A stretch of 50,623 nt of DNA from JADLGF01 sp020849415 (lineage in GTDB: Bacteria; Chloroflexota; Chloroflexia; Thermomicrobiales; UBA6265), in assembly GCA_033812595.1 (NCBI GenBank), contig JAPXTJ010000004.1:1-50623 (forward strand). The letters are read 5' to 3'. The translations under genes were made by a program, and so were the position numbers. Shown one piece after another: positions 8,502 to 16,841 of this stretch (position 1 is the stretch's first letter; each line of letters begins with the position of its first letter). The notes beneath the pieces are model-generated. The model ran no database searches, had not been told where the DNA came from, and was given only the letters and a program-made list of their open reading frames with translations.

Positions 8502-8554
8502 GTCCAGCTGGATGGAGTGACCCAAGAGGTTGTCGCGCATCTCAACTCACTCAA

Positions 8555-8667
8555 CCGTCACCCAGAGCGAAGCGAAGGGTCTTCCGCGAAGCGGCCCTCT
8601 GCATGGTCACAGGTCGGTATTGCAAGGCCGCTTCGCGAGAGATTCTTCGCTCCGCTCTGAATGACGG
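8555..8667. repeat. 113-bp nested palindrome (REP-like)
   Basis: Outer arms 8555-8577 and 8645-8667 (23 bases, 3 mismatches) enclose perfect 12-base inner arms 8585-8596 and 8626-8637. With the flanking array B and the hairpin at 8723, this fills the 310-base space before the portal gene. No gene is seen there. Confidence 0.8.
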
Positions 8668-8722
8668 TCTGTGGCGAAGGAAGATAACCTCATCGGAAGC
8701 CACTGTAGATATTCGAGGTTGA

Positions 8723-8748
8723 GAAACCCCCGGAGTTCCGGGGGTTTC
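8723..8748 (+). terminator. Strong hairpin with T-rich tail before the portal gene
   Basis: Perfect 12-base arms (8723-8734 and 8737-8748) closing a 2-base gap, followed by TTGTTGTTTG. It is a factor-independent terminator for rightward transcripts from the copper cluster. It sits only 32 bases before the portal ATG. Confidence 0.8.
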
Positions 8749-8780
8749 TTGTTGTTTGTGGAGATAGGGAGGATGCCTTT

Positions 8781-10112
8781 ATGTGGAACGGTTTGGCGCC
8801 GGGGGATTGGCCGGCGGAGGATCGGGCGCGGATTGCGGGGTACGCGGAGTACGCCGCCTTTGCGGGCGGGGAGCAGTGGCTCGGACGGCCCCGGCGCGGG
8901 GAAACGCGACTGACCTTCAACTACGCGCGGGCGCTGATTCGCAAGACGGCGAGTTACATCTTTCCCGAGCCGGTCCGCTTCAGCACCGAACCGGGGCCGG
9001 GTGACGATTCCGCCACCGCGGCGCACGCCGAGCGGTTGCTGAACGGGCTGCTCGATGCGCTCGAACCGGGGCAGCTGGAACTCGATCTGGCGATCGAATC
9101 GGCCACGCTCGGCGACGCCGCGATCAAGATCACCTGGAACCCAGCGACCAATTCGCCGTCGGTCGCGGCGGTCCACCCCGGATCGTTGCGGGCGATCACC
9201 GCGCCGGACGATCCGCGCCGGCTGCTCCGGATCGAGCAGCGCTACACCCTCGATCGGGAGCAGGCGATCGAGCTGTTCGGGGTCGATCCCGGCGGGCGGA
9301 ACGGCGACCGGATCGAGGCGCGCGAAGAGTGGAGCGACCGGCGCTGGCGGGTGTCGCTGGCCGGGCAGCCGGTGCGCGACGATCCCAACCCCTACGGCTG
9401 GATTCCCTACGTGCTGATCCCGAACGATCCGCCCGCGCACCGGCTCTGGGGGAGTTCCGATCTCGATGATCTGGCCGATCTCTGCCGCGAACTCAACCAG
9501 CGCATGAGCGTGCTGGCGCGGGTGCTGGAACTCTCGGGCGCGCCGATCGCGGTGCTTGAAAACGTCGACAGCACCGAGGGAATCGTGGTCGGGCCCGGCG
9601 CCACCTGGGAGCTACCGGAGGGGGCGAAAGCCTACCTGCTCGATCTGCTCAGCGGCGGCGGGGCCGGGCTGCACGTGCAGTACATCGATCTCCTCTACCG
9701 GGCGCTGCATGACCTGAGCGAAACCCCGCGCACCGCCTTCGGTGATTCGGGCCGGACCCTCTCCGGCGCGGCGCTGGAGGTGGAGATTCAGCCGCTCGTG
9801 CAACGCGTGCGCCGCCGGCGGCGGCGTTGGGACGAACTCTTCCGGCAACGCAACGCCCGCCTGCTCGATCTGCTCGAGCGCTTCGGCGGCGAGGCGATCG
9901 GGGGTATCCGCCACTCCGCCGCGATCTGGCCGCCGATCCTGCCGAGCGATCGCGCCGCCGCGGCCCAAACCGCGGTGCTGCTGGCCGATCACGCGATCAC
10001 CTCGCGCCGGACCGCGCTGGCCTCGCTCGGTTTCGCCGATCCCGACGCCGAACTTGCGCGCATCGCCCAGGAACGCACCGAATTTCGCACCGAACCGCAG
10101 GAGGCACCGTGA
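8781..10112 (+). CDS. Phage portal protein (SPP1 gp6-like)
   Basis: A 443-residue protein in the size range of dodecameric portals, the ring through which DNA enters the capsid. Recognisable are the N-terminal FNYARALIRKTASYIFPEP, the central beta region with DNPYGWIPYVLIPN-like text, a DLADLCRELNQRMSVLARVLELSG helix, and a C-terminal helix rich in Arg (VRRRRRRWDELFRQRNARL) resembling the wing/crown helices of SPP1-type portals. The ATG at 8781 has GGGAGG upstream. It overlaps the next gene by four bases (GTGA). No terminase gene precedes it; upstream is a terminator and repeats. Confidence 0.8.
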   Translation: MWNGLAPGDWPAEDRARIAGYAEYAAFAGGEQWLGRPRRGETRLTFNYARALIRKTASYIFPEPVRFSTEPGPGDDSATAAHAERLLNGLLDALEPGQLELDLAIESATLGDAAIKITWNPATNSPSVAAVHPGSLRAITAPDDPRRLLRIEQRYTLDREQAIELFGVDPGGRNGDRIEAREEWSDRRWRVSLAGQPVRDDPNPYGWIPYVLIPNDPPAHRLWGSSDLDDLADLCRELNQRMSVLARVLELSGAPIAVLENVDSTEGIVVGPGATWELPEGAKAYLLDLLSGGGAGLHVQYIDLLYRALHDLSETPRTAFGDSGRTLSGAALEVEIQPLVQRVRRRRRRWDELFRQRNARLLDLLERFGGEAIGGIRHSAAIWPPILPSDRAAAAQTAVLLADHAITSRRTALASLGFADPDAELARIAQERTEFRTEPQEAP

Positions 10113-10714
10113 CCACCAAGGCCGAATTCCGCGATCTGCTCCGGCGCACGCTGGAGGATACGAGTCTCACCGCCCCGCTCTGGGGCGACGACACGCTCGA
10201 CGATGCCACCGCCGAAGCGCTGGCCCGCTACGGCGCGATCGTTCCGCTCGAAGTCCGGAGCGACGTAGCTGTTGCACCGAATGCAACGCAGATCAGCGTT
10301 AGCGGACTTGAATCGGGCCGCTGGATCATGGCCGTGCGCGATGCGGCCGGCCGGCTGATCGAGCCGATCGGCGCGGACGATCGCATCCCGGCGCAGGGCT
10401 GGCGCTGGTGGAACGGCGCGATCGACCTGAAGCGTCCGGCCACCGGCGGCACCTGGACCATCGATTGGCGCGCACCCCGGCTTCTGCCGGCGAGTGATGG
10501 CGACGACATGCCGATCCGCACCGGCGATGAGGCGGCCATCTGCCATTTCGCCGCCGCGACGGCGCTGCGTCGCCGCGCCATCGAGGAAGCAAAACGGGGT
10601 GGCCGGGGCGGAGAAGAACTGCTCACCCTGGTGCTGAGTTTCGAGCGAAGCGGCGAACGGCTGGCGCGGAACCGCGGCCGGCAATTGCGCGGCTCGATCG
10701 CGCGGACGGGGTGA
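10109..10714 (+). CDS. Putative head-tail connector/adaptor, virion cluster
   Basis: A 201-residue protein directly coupled to the portal gene: GTG start at 10109 overlaps the portal stop, with CAGGAGG four bases upstream. It starts with a helical stretch (FRDLLRRTLEDTSLTAPLW, then DDATAEALARYG), followed by a beta-rich part and a C-terminal helix with many Arg. Position and the short helical-plus-beta layout suggest a connector or minor head protein. I cannot name a family with certainty. Confidence 0.55.
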   Translation: MTTKAEFRDLLRRTLEDTSLTAPLWGDDTLDDATAEALARYGAIVPLEVRSDVAVAPNATQISVSGLESGRWIMAVRDAAGRLIEPIGADDRIPAQGWRWWNGAIDLKRPATGGTWTIDWRAPRLLPASDGDDMPIRTGDEAAICHFAAATALRRRAIEEAKRGGRGGEELLTLVLSFERSGERLARNRGRQLRGSIARTG

Positions 10715-10718
10715 CGGC

Positions 10719-11048
10719 ATGGCGTTCGAATCAGGGGGCAGCAGTCGGGGCGGGGAAGCTCGCCCTACGCAGCCGCGCCGCGCGTCATCGAGCCGGCAGC
10801 CGGAACCGATTCGCGATTTCAGCCCGGATGATCGGGCTGAATTCACGGTCGAAACCGGGGTGCGGCCAATCGAGATCGTCAGCTTCCGCAGCCGCTGGGT
10901 GACCGCGGACGATGAACGCACCTGCCCGGTCTGCGCGCCGCTGCACGGCCGGGTGTTCGCCGCCGGCGAGGGTCCGGTGCCGCCGTTGCACCGCAGCTGC
11001 CGCTGCCGCCGCGTTGACGCCGGGCCGGAAGTCACCTCCCGGGGGTGA
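10719..11048 (+). CDS. Mu gpF-like minor head protein (short form)
   Basis: A 109-residue protein ending in the hallmark of the Mu gpF/SPP1 gp7 head-morphogenesis family: CPVCAPLHGRVF, then PPLHRSCRCRR, with the paired Cys, His and Cys-Arg-Cys residues. The usual family length is 200-300 residues, so only the C-terminal module is present; the disordered Ser/Arg-rich first 30 residues look like a linker. It may be a naturally short form or a truncated remnant. It starts four bases after the connector stop. Confidence 0.7.
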   Translation: MAFESGGSSRGGEARPTQPRRASSSRQPEPIRDFSPDDRAEFTVETGVRPIEIVSFRSRWVTADDERTCPVCAPLHGRVFAAGEGPVPPLHRSCRCRRVDAGPEVTSRG

Positions 11049-11190
11049 AACCCTCACCCCCGGCCCCTCTCCCGTTGCGACGGGAGAGGGGAGCTTTCAC
11101 GATGAGTGAGTTCAAAGCGCACAAGTCTAGATACGCATAACGCAGAGCCCCTCTCCTGCCGCATCGGGAGAGGGGTTGTGGTGAGGGTTT
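11048..11190. repeat. Nested double-hairpin repeat, copy 1
   Basis: Outer arms AAACCCTCACC (11048-11058) and GGTGAGGGTTT (11180-11190) enclose hairpin 1 (11064-11075 with 11080-11091) and hairpin 2 (11148-11156 with 11167-11175). The same plan occurs at 32945-33057 and 41348-41456. The right outer arm carries the GTGAGG that serves the next gene as ribosome-binding site. Confidence 0.85.
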
Positions 11191-11193
11191 TCC

Positions 11194-12990
11194 ATGACTG
11201 AAATCACCGATATCACGCTCGATGGGCTCGGGTACATGGTGACGCCGGGGAGTTACCGGCGCGAGGGGGATGGGGCGCCCGACACCCGGAGCGGTGAGGT
11301 GACCCAGACCGATTTCTACGGTGGCCAACGCCGGGCGCTGCAACTGGAACGCGACCGCGGCTGGGATGCCGTCGGGGTCGGGCCGGCGCTAGGCGGGCAA
11401 GGGGTAGAGCCGTGGCCCTGGTCGAGCGCATTCACCGATGGCACGATCGGCACCGTCACCACCGTGCGCGCGCCGCATCTGGTGCTCGATCCCTACGCCT
11501 ACGTGGCGATCGGGCGGTATCTCTACCGTTCAGTGTTGCTCTCGGCGTCAAGCTGGGGCGCCTTCACGCAAGTGGCCGATGCCGGCTCGGGCCGGACGAT
11601 CACGCGGCTGGCGCACTATCAGGGCAAGATCGCGCTCTGCTGCGGCACCGGGCTCGATGTGCAGCTCTACAACCCGGCCGGTGGCGCGTTGACCACGCTT
11701 TCGAGCGGGCTGACGGCGCGAATCGGGATCGGCTACGCCAATCAGTTTGTCTACGGTGATCCCGTAAGTGGCAACGAGTCGATCCTGAAGATAACCACCG
11801 GCGGCGCGATCGACAGCCGTCCGCTCGATGCCCCGATCGTGAACATGGGTTTGCACGACGGCAAGATCGCCATCGCCACCCGCCAGAGTCTCTGGCTGCT
11901 GGGGGGTCGGGTCGATCCGGTCAGCGTAACGTGGAACGCCGAACCGCAACCCTTCTTCACGCACGGCATCTGGACCGACGATGAGGATTTCCTCTTCCTC
12001 CTTTCCTACGGCGGCCGGCTCTACACCTGGCTCGCCAACGGCGTGATGGAGTGGAACCCGAGCGGCGAGCATCAGGGCTGGCGCACGACCGGGGTGGAGG
12101 GTCGCACCTGCTCCGGCGCGACCGTGGTGGCGGACCGGCTGATCGTCTGCCTGGTGAACCGGGCCGGGCAATCAGAAACCTGGGCGTTCGATGGCGGCGG
12201 CTGGTGGCTGATGCTCCGCTCGAACAATCAGACCCGGGTCTGGCCGATGTACACCGGCGGCGCCGGCAACATCGATCTCGTGCTCTTTCGCGATGGCTCC
12301 ACCTCGGTCACCTACGATCTGATGCGGCTGGTGTACCGGCACGAATCGGCCACGAACTACAACACCGGCACGGCCGAGTACCGAACCTCGCTGCTCGATG
12401 GCGGAGAGCGCGCCGTGCTGAAATCGTGGCGGCGCATAACGGCCGTGTTCGCCGCACCGGAACAACGCGGCAATGGCGCCAGCGTCACGCCGATCACGCT
12501 CTCGCTCAGCTTCTCGAACGATGGCGGCCGCACCTTCACCACCGCCGGATCGGTGGCGATGACCGATCCGGCCCAGCGCACCTTCGAACTGACCTTCGAT
12601 ATTGGCCAGTTCGCCGCCGTTTCCGCCTTCATTCAGTTGCGGGTCGCCTGGAGCGGGGTCGTCGATTGGGCGCCGGCGCTGGTCGGGCTGCGGGCGGAGT
12701 ACGAGGCGATCGATCTGGCGCCGCGCCGGCGTCGCTGGAAGCTGACGGTTCGCGCCCGCGATCGGGCGGTGCAGCGCGACGGCTCGATAGACCTGCGCGA
12801 TGGTCATTCGATGGCCGGCGATCTCTGGAGCGCCTGGAATGATGGCCGCCCGATCGTCTTCACCGATCTCGATTTCGATGTCACCGCCCGCACCCACGCC
12901 GTGCAGATCGTTTCCCTCGCGGAAACCCGCCCCGCGGTGGCGCACGATCACGGCGACGCCCTGATCGCCCTCGAATTGGTCGAGATCTAG
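11194..12990 (+). CDS. Large virion/tail-associated protein, beta-rich
   Basis: A 598-residue protein without signal peptide. The first ~380 residues look like a beta-propeller, with repeated hydrophobic strands and Gly-Asp turns (for example LAHYQGKIALCCG, GLHDGKIAIATRQSLWLLGG). The C-terminal part (KLTVRARDRAVQRDGSIDLR, then LDFDVTARTHAVQIVSL and ALELVEI) resembles phage tail/baseplate proteins. Position after portal, connector and gpF-like genes supports a structural role, perhaps a tail fibre or receptor-binding protein. No family is claimed. Its ribosome-binding site lies in the repeat just upstream. Confidence 0.55.
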   Translation: MTEITDITLDGLGYMVTPGSYRREGDGAPDTRSGEVTQTDFYGGQRRALQLERDRGWDAVGVGPALGGQGVEPWPWSSAFTDGTIGTVTTVRAPHLVLDPYAYVAIGRYLYRSVLLSASSWGAFTQVADAGSGRTITRLAHYQGKIALCCGTGLDVQLYNPAGGALTTLSSGLTARIGIGYANQFVYGDPVSGNESILKITTGGAIDSRPLDAPIVNMGLHDGKIAIATRQSLWLLGGRVDPVSVTWNAEPQPFFTHGIWTDDEDFLFLLSYGGRLYTWLANGVMEWNPSGEHQGWRTTGVEGRTCSGATVVADRLIVCLVNRAGQSETWAFDGGGWWLMLRSNNQTRVWPMYTGGAGNIDLVLFRDGSTSVTYDLMRLVYRHESATNYNTGTAEYRTSLLDGGERAVLKSWRRITAVFAAPEQRGNGASVTPITLSLSFSNDGGRTFTTAGSVAMTDPAQRTFELTFDIGQFAAVSAFIQLRVAWSGVVDWAPALVGLRAEYEAIDLAPRRRRWKLTVRARDRAVQRDGSIDLRDGHSMAGDLWSAWNDGRPIVFTDLDFDVTARTHAVQIVSLAETRPAVAHDHGDALIALELVEI

Positions 12991-13057
12991 GGCGATCGCC
13001 TGCGCCCCGGTTTGGTTCGGTGCTCTTCCCGCGGAAACGGGGTGTCTGCGTACGGCG

Positions 13058-13105
13058 CTTGTCGCCTGCGGGCGACCGGGAGGGCATAAAACCCTCCCCT
13101 ACAAG
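13058..13105. repeat. Double-hairpin palindrome
   Basis: Two adjacent hairpins: GTCGCC/GGCGAC (13061-13066 with 13071-13076) and GGGAGGG/CCCTCCC (13078-13084 with 13092-13098). Its text (GTCGCCTGCGGGCGACCG and CCCTCCCCTACAAG) recurs in related form in the element at 35011-35162. Confidence 0.65.
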
Positions 13106-13216
13106 GCTTGCGCGCAGAAGCGATGAGTTCACCACCAGAAATGAGGGGCCGGGCGACGGAAAACGGGGGCTCGGCACGACGTATTGTGTGAGGACAGGAG
13201 AGGCGAGGGCGAACGG

Positions 13217-13744
13217 GTGATCGGCGAGGCGAAACTCCGCAGTCCAGAGGTGTTCGCGGTCTTCTACGACGAAACGTTGCCGCGCATCTACGGCTATTTC
13301 CTCCGGCGCTGCGGGGGCAGCGTGAGCGTGGCCGAGGATTTGACCTCCGAAACCTACCTGCGCGCCGTGGCGCAGCTGAAGCGGTCCGCTTCAGTCGATG
13401 ATCCGGTCCGCTGGCTCTTCGGCATCGCCCGGTACACGCTGATCGATCACTACCGGAGCAGCCTGCGCACCGGTGAACGGGACCTCGCCTGGGACGATCG
13501 GATCGAGGCGGTCGCTGATGACCACGATCCCTACACGGCCGTACTTGATCGCGATCAGGCCATCGCTGCCCTCAACCGTCTTTCGCCCGATCAGCGGCTC
13601 GTAATCGCCCTGCGTTACCTCGACGAGCTGCGGGTGACTGAAATCGCCACCGCAACCGGCAAAAGCGAGCACGCGATCGAATCGCTCCTCGCCCGCGGCC
13701 GTACCAACTTCAAACGCCACTACCGGGAGCATCACGATGAGTGA
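13217..13744 (+). CDS. ECF-type RNA polymerase sigma factor
   Basis: A 175-residue protein with region 2 (FAVFYDETLPRIYGYFLRR, then AEDLTSETYLRAVAQL), a linker, and region 4 (ALNRLSPDQRLVIALRYLDE, then EIATATGKSEHAIESLLARG, a helix-turn-helix). There is no region 3, as expected for group 4 sigmas. GTG at 13217 is chosen because the protein then begins close to region 2; an upstream TTG (13184) is possible. It overlaps the next gene by eight bases, the usual coupling of an ECF sigma with its membrane regulator. Confidence 0.85.
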   Translation: MIGEAKLRSPEVFAVFYDETLPRIYGYFLRRCGGSVSVAEDLTSETYLRAVAQLKRSASVDDPVRWLFGIARYTLIDHYRSSLRTGERDLAWDDRIEAVADDHDPYTAVLDRDQAIAALNRLSPDQRLVIALRYLDELRVTEIATATGKSEHAIESLLARGRTNFKRHYREHHDE

Positions 13745-15254
13745 CCACTACCCGCTGGCCGGACTGAAAGAAGCTCTGGATGGACCAGTGACGCCTCGTC
13801 TCGCCTTCGCGAACGATTTGCGCGAGCGATTGCTTGATCAGCTCACGGCCCAGGATCAGGATGACTCCACGACTGAAGAAGAGGCGGCTCCTATGGCAAT
13901 CGCCGTGAAACGAACGCGCTTTCAGGTACTCCTTCCGACGTTGTTTCGGCTCGCCGCCATGTTCTTGATTGTGGCGGCGTTCGCCGGAGCACATCGGGTC
14001 GGCTGGTGGGGCGTTGGACCGGACCTTCAGCGCGGCTCCATCCACGCACCGGTCGGCCCTGTTACCCCCTTTGAATTCGCGTCCCCCAATCCTGAGTGGC
14101 AGACCGAGCCACTCTGGCGATCGCTTCCCGACGGCGAACCGCTCATCTCCGGCACCACCCGCCAGTTCATCGCCGATGCTATTGCGACCGACGGGCAACG
14201 GGTCTTCCGTTTGGTTGCAACCAGCGAGTTCACGGGCGTGATCGCGATTGATGCTGAGTCCGGAGAAGTCTTGTGGGAGCGGCCGGTTGCTTTGAGCGAG
14301 AACGCTCTGATCGAAGCCAATGCCAACACCGTTTTCATCCTGAGTGATCGCGCCGCGGGATCCGCTTTAACCGCGATTGACGCGCCAACCGGCGAACCTG
14401 TCTGGTCAACGGAAACATCCAGCGAGATCGTGGCGCTGCTCGGTTGGGAAGAGACACTCTTTCTCTGGGATGGGCGATCTGTCCTGATCGCGCTTGCTGC
14501 CGCTTCCGGCGATCAGACGAGTTCACGCACCTTTCCAGGCGATTCCAGCGAGGAATTGGGCGCGGAGTTTTCTCTACCTGCAAACGTGAGAACGATTGCC
14601 GTTGTTGGGGAAGCGCTCCTTATCGGCACTCCGGACGGTTTGATCGCCGCTTTGCCGGCGGCAGCCATTGACACGGCAGAAGCAAACTGGACTCAGGAGA
14701 TAGACGGGGGAGTGCTGGGTTTCGCAGTAACAAGCGATGCCGTGGCTGTGTATTACCGGCTCTCCGAACCCCATCGTGAGACCGGCCAACCCTTGGAGGC
14801 AATCAACGTCTACGACATTGGTAGTGGTGATCCCCTCTGGGAAGTCGAAGCAAGCTCCACGATCGAGCAGCCGTTTTCGATGACGGACCGCTTTGCGTAC
14901 TACGCGCTCCCTGAGGCCATCGCAACGATGCCGGCCGGCGCTGTGCCGTCCTACTTGCTCTTTATACAGGAAGCCCGGACCGGAAAATCAGTGTCACTCG
15001 TTGAAGGGATCGTTCCGGTCATCTCACTCCCGGATGGTCGTGCGCTGATCGGGGCTGGCTCTGGAGCCGAGGGAATGACAGAGATTCTCGCGCTGAAGCC
15101 GGACGATGCGTTCCCCTGGGGGTCCTCATTCGAGGTGCTCTCATTCGGCCAATCCACTCCTGTCAGCGTCGATGAACACCGAATCTATTACGTCGATCAA
15201 GACTATTCCCTCATAGCCTACCCACTGAGCGGACTTGGCATTCCGGAGCAATAG
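13737..15254 (+). CDS. Membrane-anchored PQQ/beta-propeller protein, probable anti-sigma partner
   Basis: A 505-residue single-pass membrane protein: about 60 cytosolic residues, a helix at ~62-82 (LFRLAAMFLIVAAFAGAH), then an exported domain of about 400 residues with PQQ-type propeller repeats (GVIAIDAESGEVLWERPV, ALTAIDAPTGEPVWSTE). The eight-base overlap with the ECF sigma gene suggests that the cytosolic part holds the sigma and the propeller senses an envelope signal. The cytosolic part lacks the HxxxCxxC zinc motif of ZAS anti-sigmas, so the anti-sigma role is inferred from context. Confidence 0.65.
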   Translation: MSDHYPLAGLKEALDGPVTPRLAFANDLRERLLDQLTAQDQDDSTTEEEAAPMAIAVKRTRFQVLLPTLFRLAAMFLIVAAFAGAHRVGWWGVGPDLQRGSIHAPVGPVTPFEFASPNPEWQTEPLWRSLPDGEPLISGTTRQFIADAIATDGQRVFRLVATSEFTGVIAIDAESGEVLWERPVALSENALIEANANTVFILSDRAAGSALTAIDAPTGEPVWSTETSSEIVALLGWEETLFLWDGRSVLIALAAASGDQTSSRTFPGDSSEELGAEFSLPANVRTIAVVGEALLIGTPDGLIAALPAAAIDTAEANWTQEIDGGVLGFAVTSDAVAVYYRLSEPHRETGQPLEAINVYDIGSGDPLWEVEASSTIEQPFSMTDRFAYYALPEAIATMPAGAVPSYLLFIQEARTGKSVSLVEGIVPVISLPDGRALIGAGSGAEGMTEILALKPDDAFPWGSSFEVLSFGQSTPVSVDEHRIYYVDQDYSLIAYPLSGLGIPEQ

Positions 15255-15292
15255 CTCACCGCATCCATTCGCAACACAATCAAGGAGGACTC

Positions 15293-16300
15293 ATGCCGAC
15301 TGCGACGACGCGGCTGGTGTATGGGCGTGTGCCGATTCCGGACGGGATCGAGTTGCGCGACATCGTCAGCGATGGGCCGAACGTGGCCTTCGACCGGCTC
15401 GGTGAGCGCCGCGATCTCGGCGTTTGCGTGCACCGGATGGCCGGTTCCCTGCGGGGGACCGACCAGTTTTTTCGTGGTGAGGCGCGGCAGCGGGCGCTGA
15501 CCGATTTCGGGATCGGCGGTCCGTGGGACGGTGAACTCGACGGCGCCACGTGGCAGTGGGTGCCGCGCGGTGCGGCGATCGCGCCTTGGGCGAACGGCCC
15601 GGCCAACGATCTCGCCGGCGATGGCGTCGCCTTCGTGCAGGCGCTCGGGATCGGCGCGGTCAACCGCGATCTCCGCTCGATCGAGCTTTCCGACGGCGGC
15701 AACACCGCCAATCCGTTCGGATCGACCGCAACGCCGCGCCAATTCGCGGCGCTGGTCAACCTGATCGCGTATCGATTCGACCAGGCCGAGGTGCCGTGGG
15801 ATAAATTCCCGCTCAATCCGGCGGTCGGGGTGGTCACCTACATCGAGCATTGGGAGTTCGGGCCGAAAGAGTGCCCTTTCCCGCCGGTGCGCAACGCGGT
15901 CGGGGCGATCCAGGCGGCGGTGCGGGCGGTGCTGAAGCTCCATCAAACCGGCGTCGGCCTCACCCCGGCGCCGCTGCCGGCGCCCAAACCGGTGGTGACG
16001 CCGTACTCGGCCTCGCTCGACGAAGCCTTCTTACGCCGGCGCTGGGGTGAGCCGCGCCGGATCTATCTCGATGGCCGGGCGGCGCTCGATGAACGGGGCG
16101 CGGTGAAACGCTACCCGTGGCATCCGACGTGGGCGCCCTGCTCGGCCTGGATTCACCGCGCCCGCACCGAACGTGAATTCCCGACCCCCGGCGACTGGCA
16201 ATCGCTGCCGCGCCAGCCGGGTGGCCCCGTTTCGATGATCCCCTTCGCCAACGGCTGGGTGCTGCTGCGGTTCGAGGAGCGCGGCTGGGTGTGGGCGTGA
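15293..16300 (+). CDS. N-acetylmuramoyl-L-alanine amidase-like protein (endolysin type)
   Basis: A 335-residue protein without signal peptide. An Amidase_2/PGRP-type fold is suggested by LGVCVHRMAGSLRG (first zinc His), GDGVAFVQALGIGAVNRDLRSIE (core strand-helix), TPRQFAALVNLIAYRF, and HWEFGPKECPFP, which matches the C-terminal His/Lys/Cys motif of T7-lysozyme-like amidases. It cuts the bond between muramic acid and the peptide stem. The C-terminal ~110 residues are an extra domain, possibly wall-binding. AAGGAGG lies five bases before the ATG. Followed by a holin-like gene, so a lysis pair is likely. Confidence 0.65.
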   Translation: MPTATTRLVYGRVPIPDGIELRDIVSDGPNVAFDRLGERRDLGVCVHRMAGSLRGTDQFFRGEARQRALTDFGIGGPWDGELDGATWQWVPRGAAIAPWANGPANDLAGDGVAFVQALGIGAVNRDLRSIELSDGGNTANPFGSTATPRQFAALVNLIAYRFDQAEVPWDKFPLNPAVGVVTYIEHWEFGPKECPFPPVRNAVGAIQAAVRAVLKLHQTGVGLTPAPLPAPKPVVTPYSASLDEAFLRRRWGEPRRIYLDGRAALDERGAVKRYPWHPTWAPCSAWIHRARTEREFPTPGDWQSLPRQPGGPVSMIPFANGWVLLRFEERGWVWA

Positions 16301-16303
16301 CGG

Positions 16304-16331
16304 GTTCCGGGTATCTGGTTCCGGGTTCCGC
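16304..16331. repeat. Heptanucleotide tandem array (array C)
   Basis: Four heptamers GTTCCGG, GTATCTG, GTTCCGG, GTTCCGC between the amidase stop and the holin-like gene, starting three bases after the stop as in array B. Confidence 0.7.
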
Positions 16332-16366
16332 GTTGTTCGGGTGATATGTATAGATGGAGAAGAGCT

Positions 16367-16669
16367 ATGTCTGAAGCGACTATTGGGGAACTTGCGGCGT
16401 TGATTGCGGTGGTTGGGAGTGTGGCGGCGGCGTATGGGAAGGCGTTGGGCGGGACGCAGATGGCGTTGGTGGAGTGGGTGGTGGCGGCTTCGGCGATCGA
16501 ATCGCGCTGGCGCGGCTTGCTCAATCTCGCGATCGGGTTGCTCCTCGCCCAGGCGCTGAGCGGACTCGCCGTCTGGATCATCGGCGATCTCCGCTTTCTG
16601 GCGATCGGGCTGCTCGCCGGGCTGATCGCCAGCGTCGAGGCCGCCCGCGCCCACGACAACCGGGCCTGA
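16367..16669 (+). CDS. Small holin-like membrane protein
   Basis: A 100-residue protein with three hydrophobic segments (about residues 8-26, 46-64 and 66-86) separated by short charged loops and a charged C-terminus, as in small holins that permeabilise the membrane so that endolysin reaches the wall. The ATG at 16367 has GGAGA six bases upstream. Position directly after the amidase supports the role. No family signature is seen; an unrelated small membrane protein is possible. Confidence 0.5.
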   Translation: MSEATIGELAALIAVVGSVAAAYGKALGGTQMALVEWVVAASAIESRWRGLLNLAIGLLLAQALSGLAVWIIGDLRFLAIGLLAGLIASVEAARAHDNRA

Positions 16670-16841
16670 ACCACGCTCTGAAGCGGCCGCAAGGCCTCGC
16701 CTTCGTTGCGTCATTGCCACGTTTCGTCCGTCATTGCGGCGCAAACGAACGAAAGGTGACGTAACGTAAAATGGACAGCGGGAATCGATCGACCCCGCTT
16801 CGCCGAGCGCGGGCGCTTCAGCCCGCAGAAAGGGTCCCAGC

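Noticed and set aside
13184..13216. TTG start for the ECF sigma factor
   Set aside because: It would add residues outside region 2; the GTG at 13217 gives a normal sigma N-terminus, though support is not decisive.
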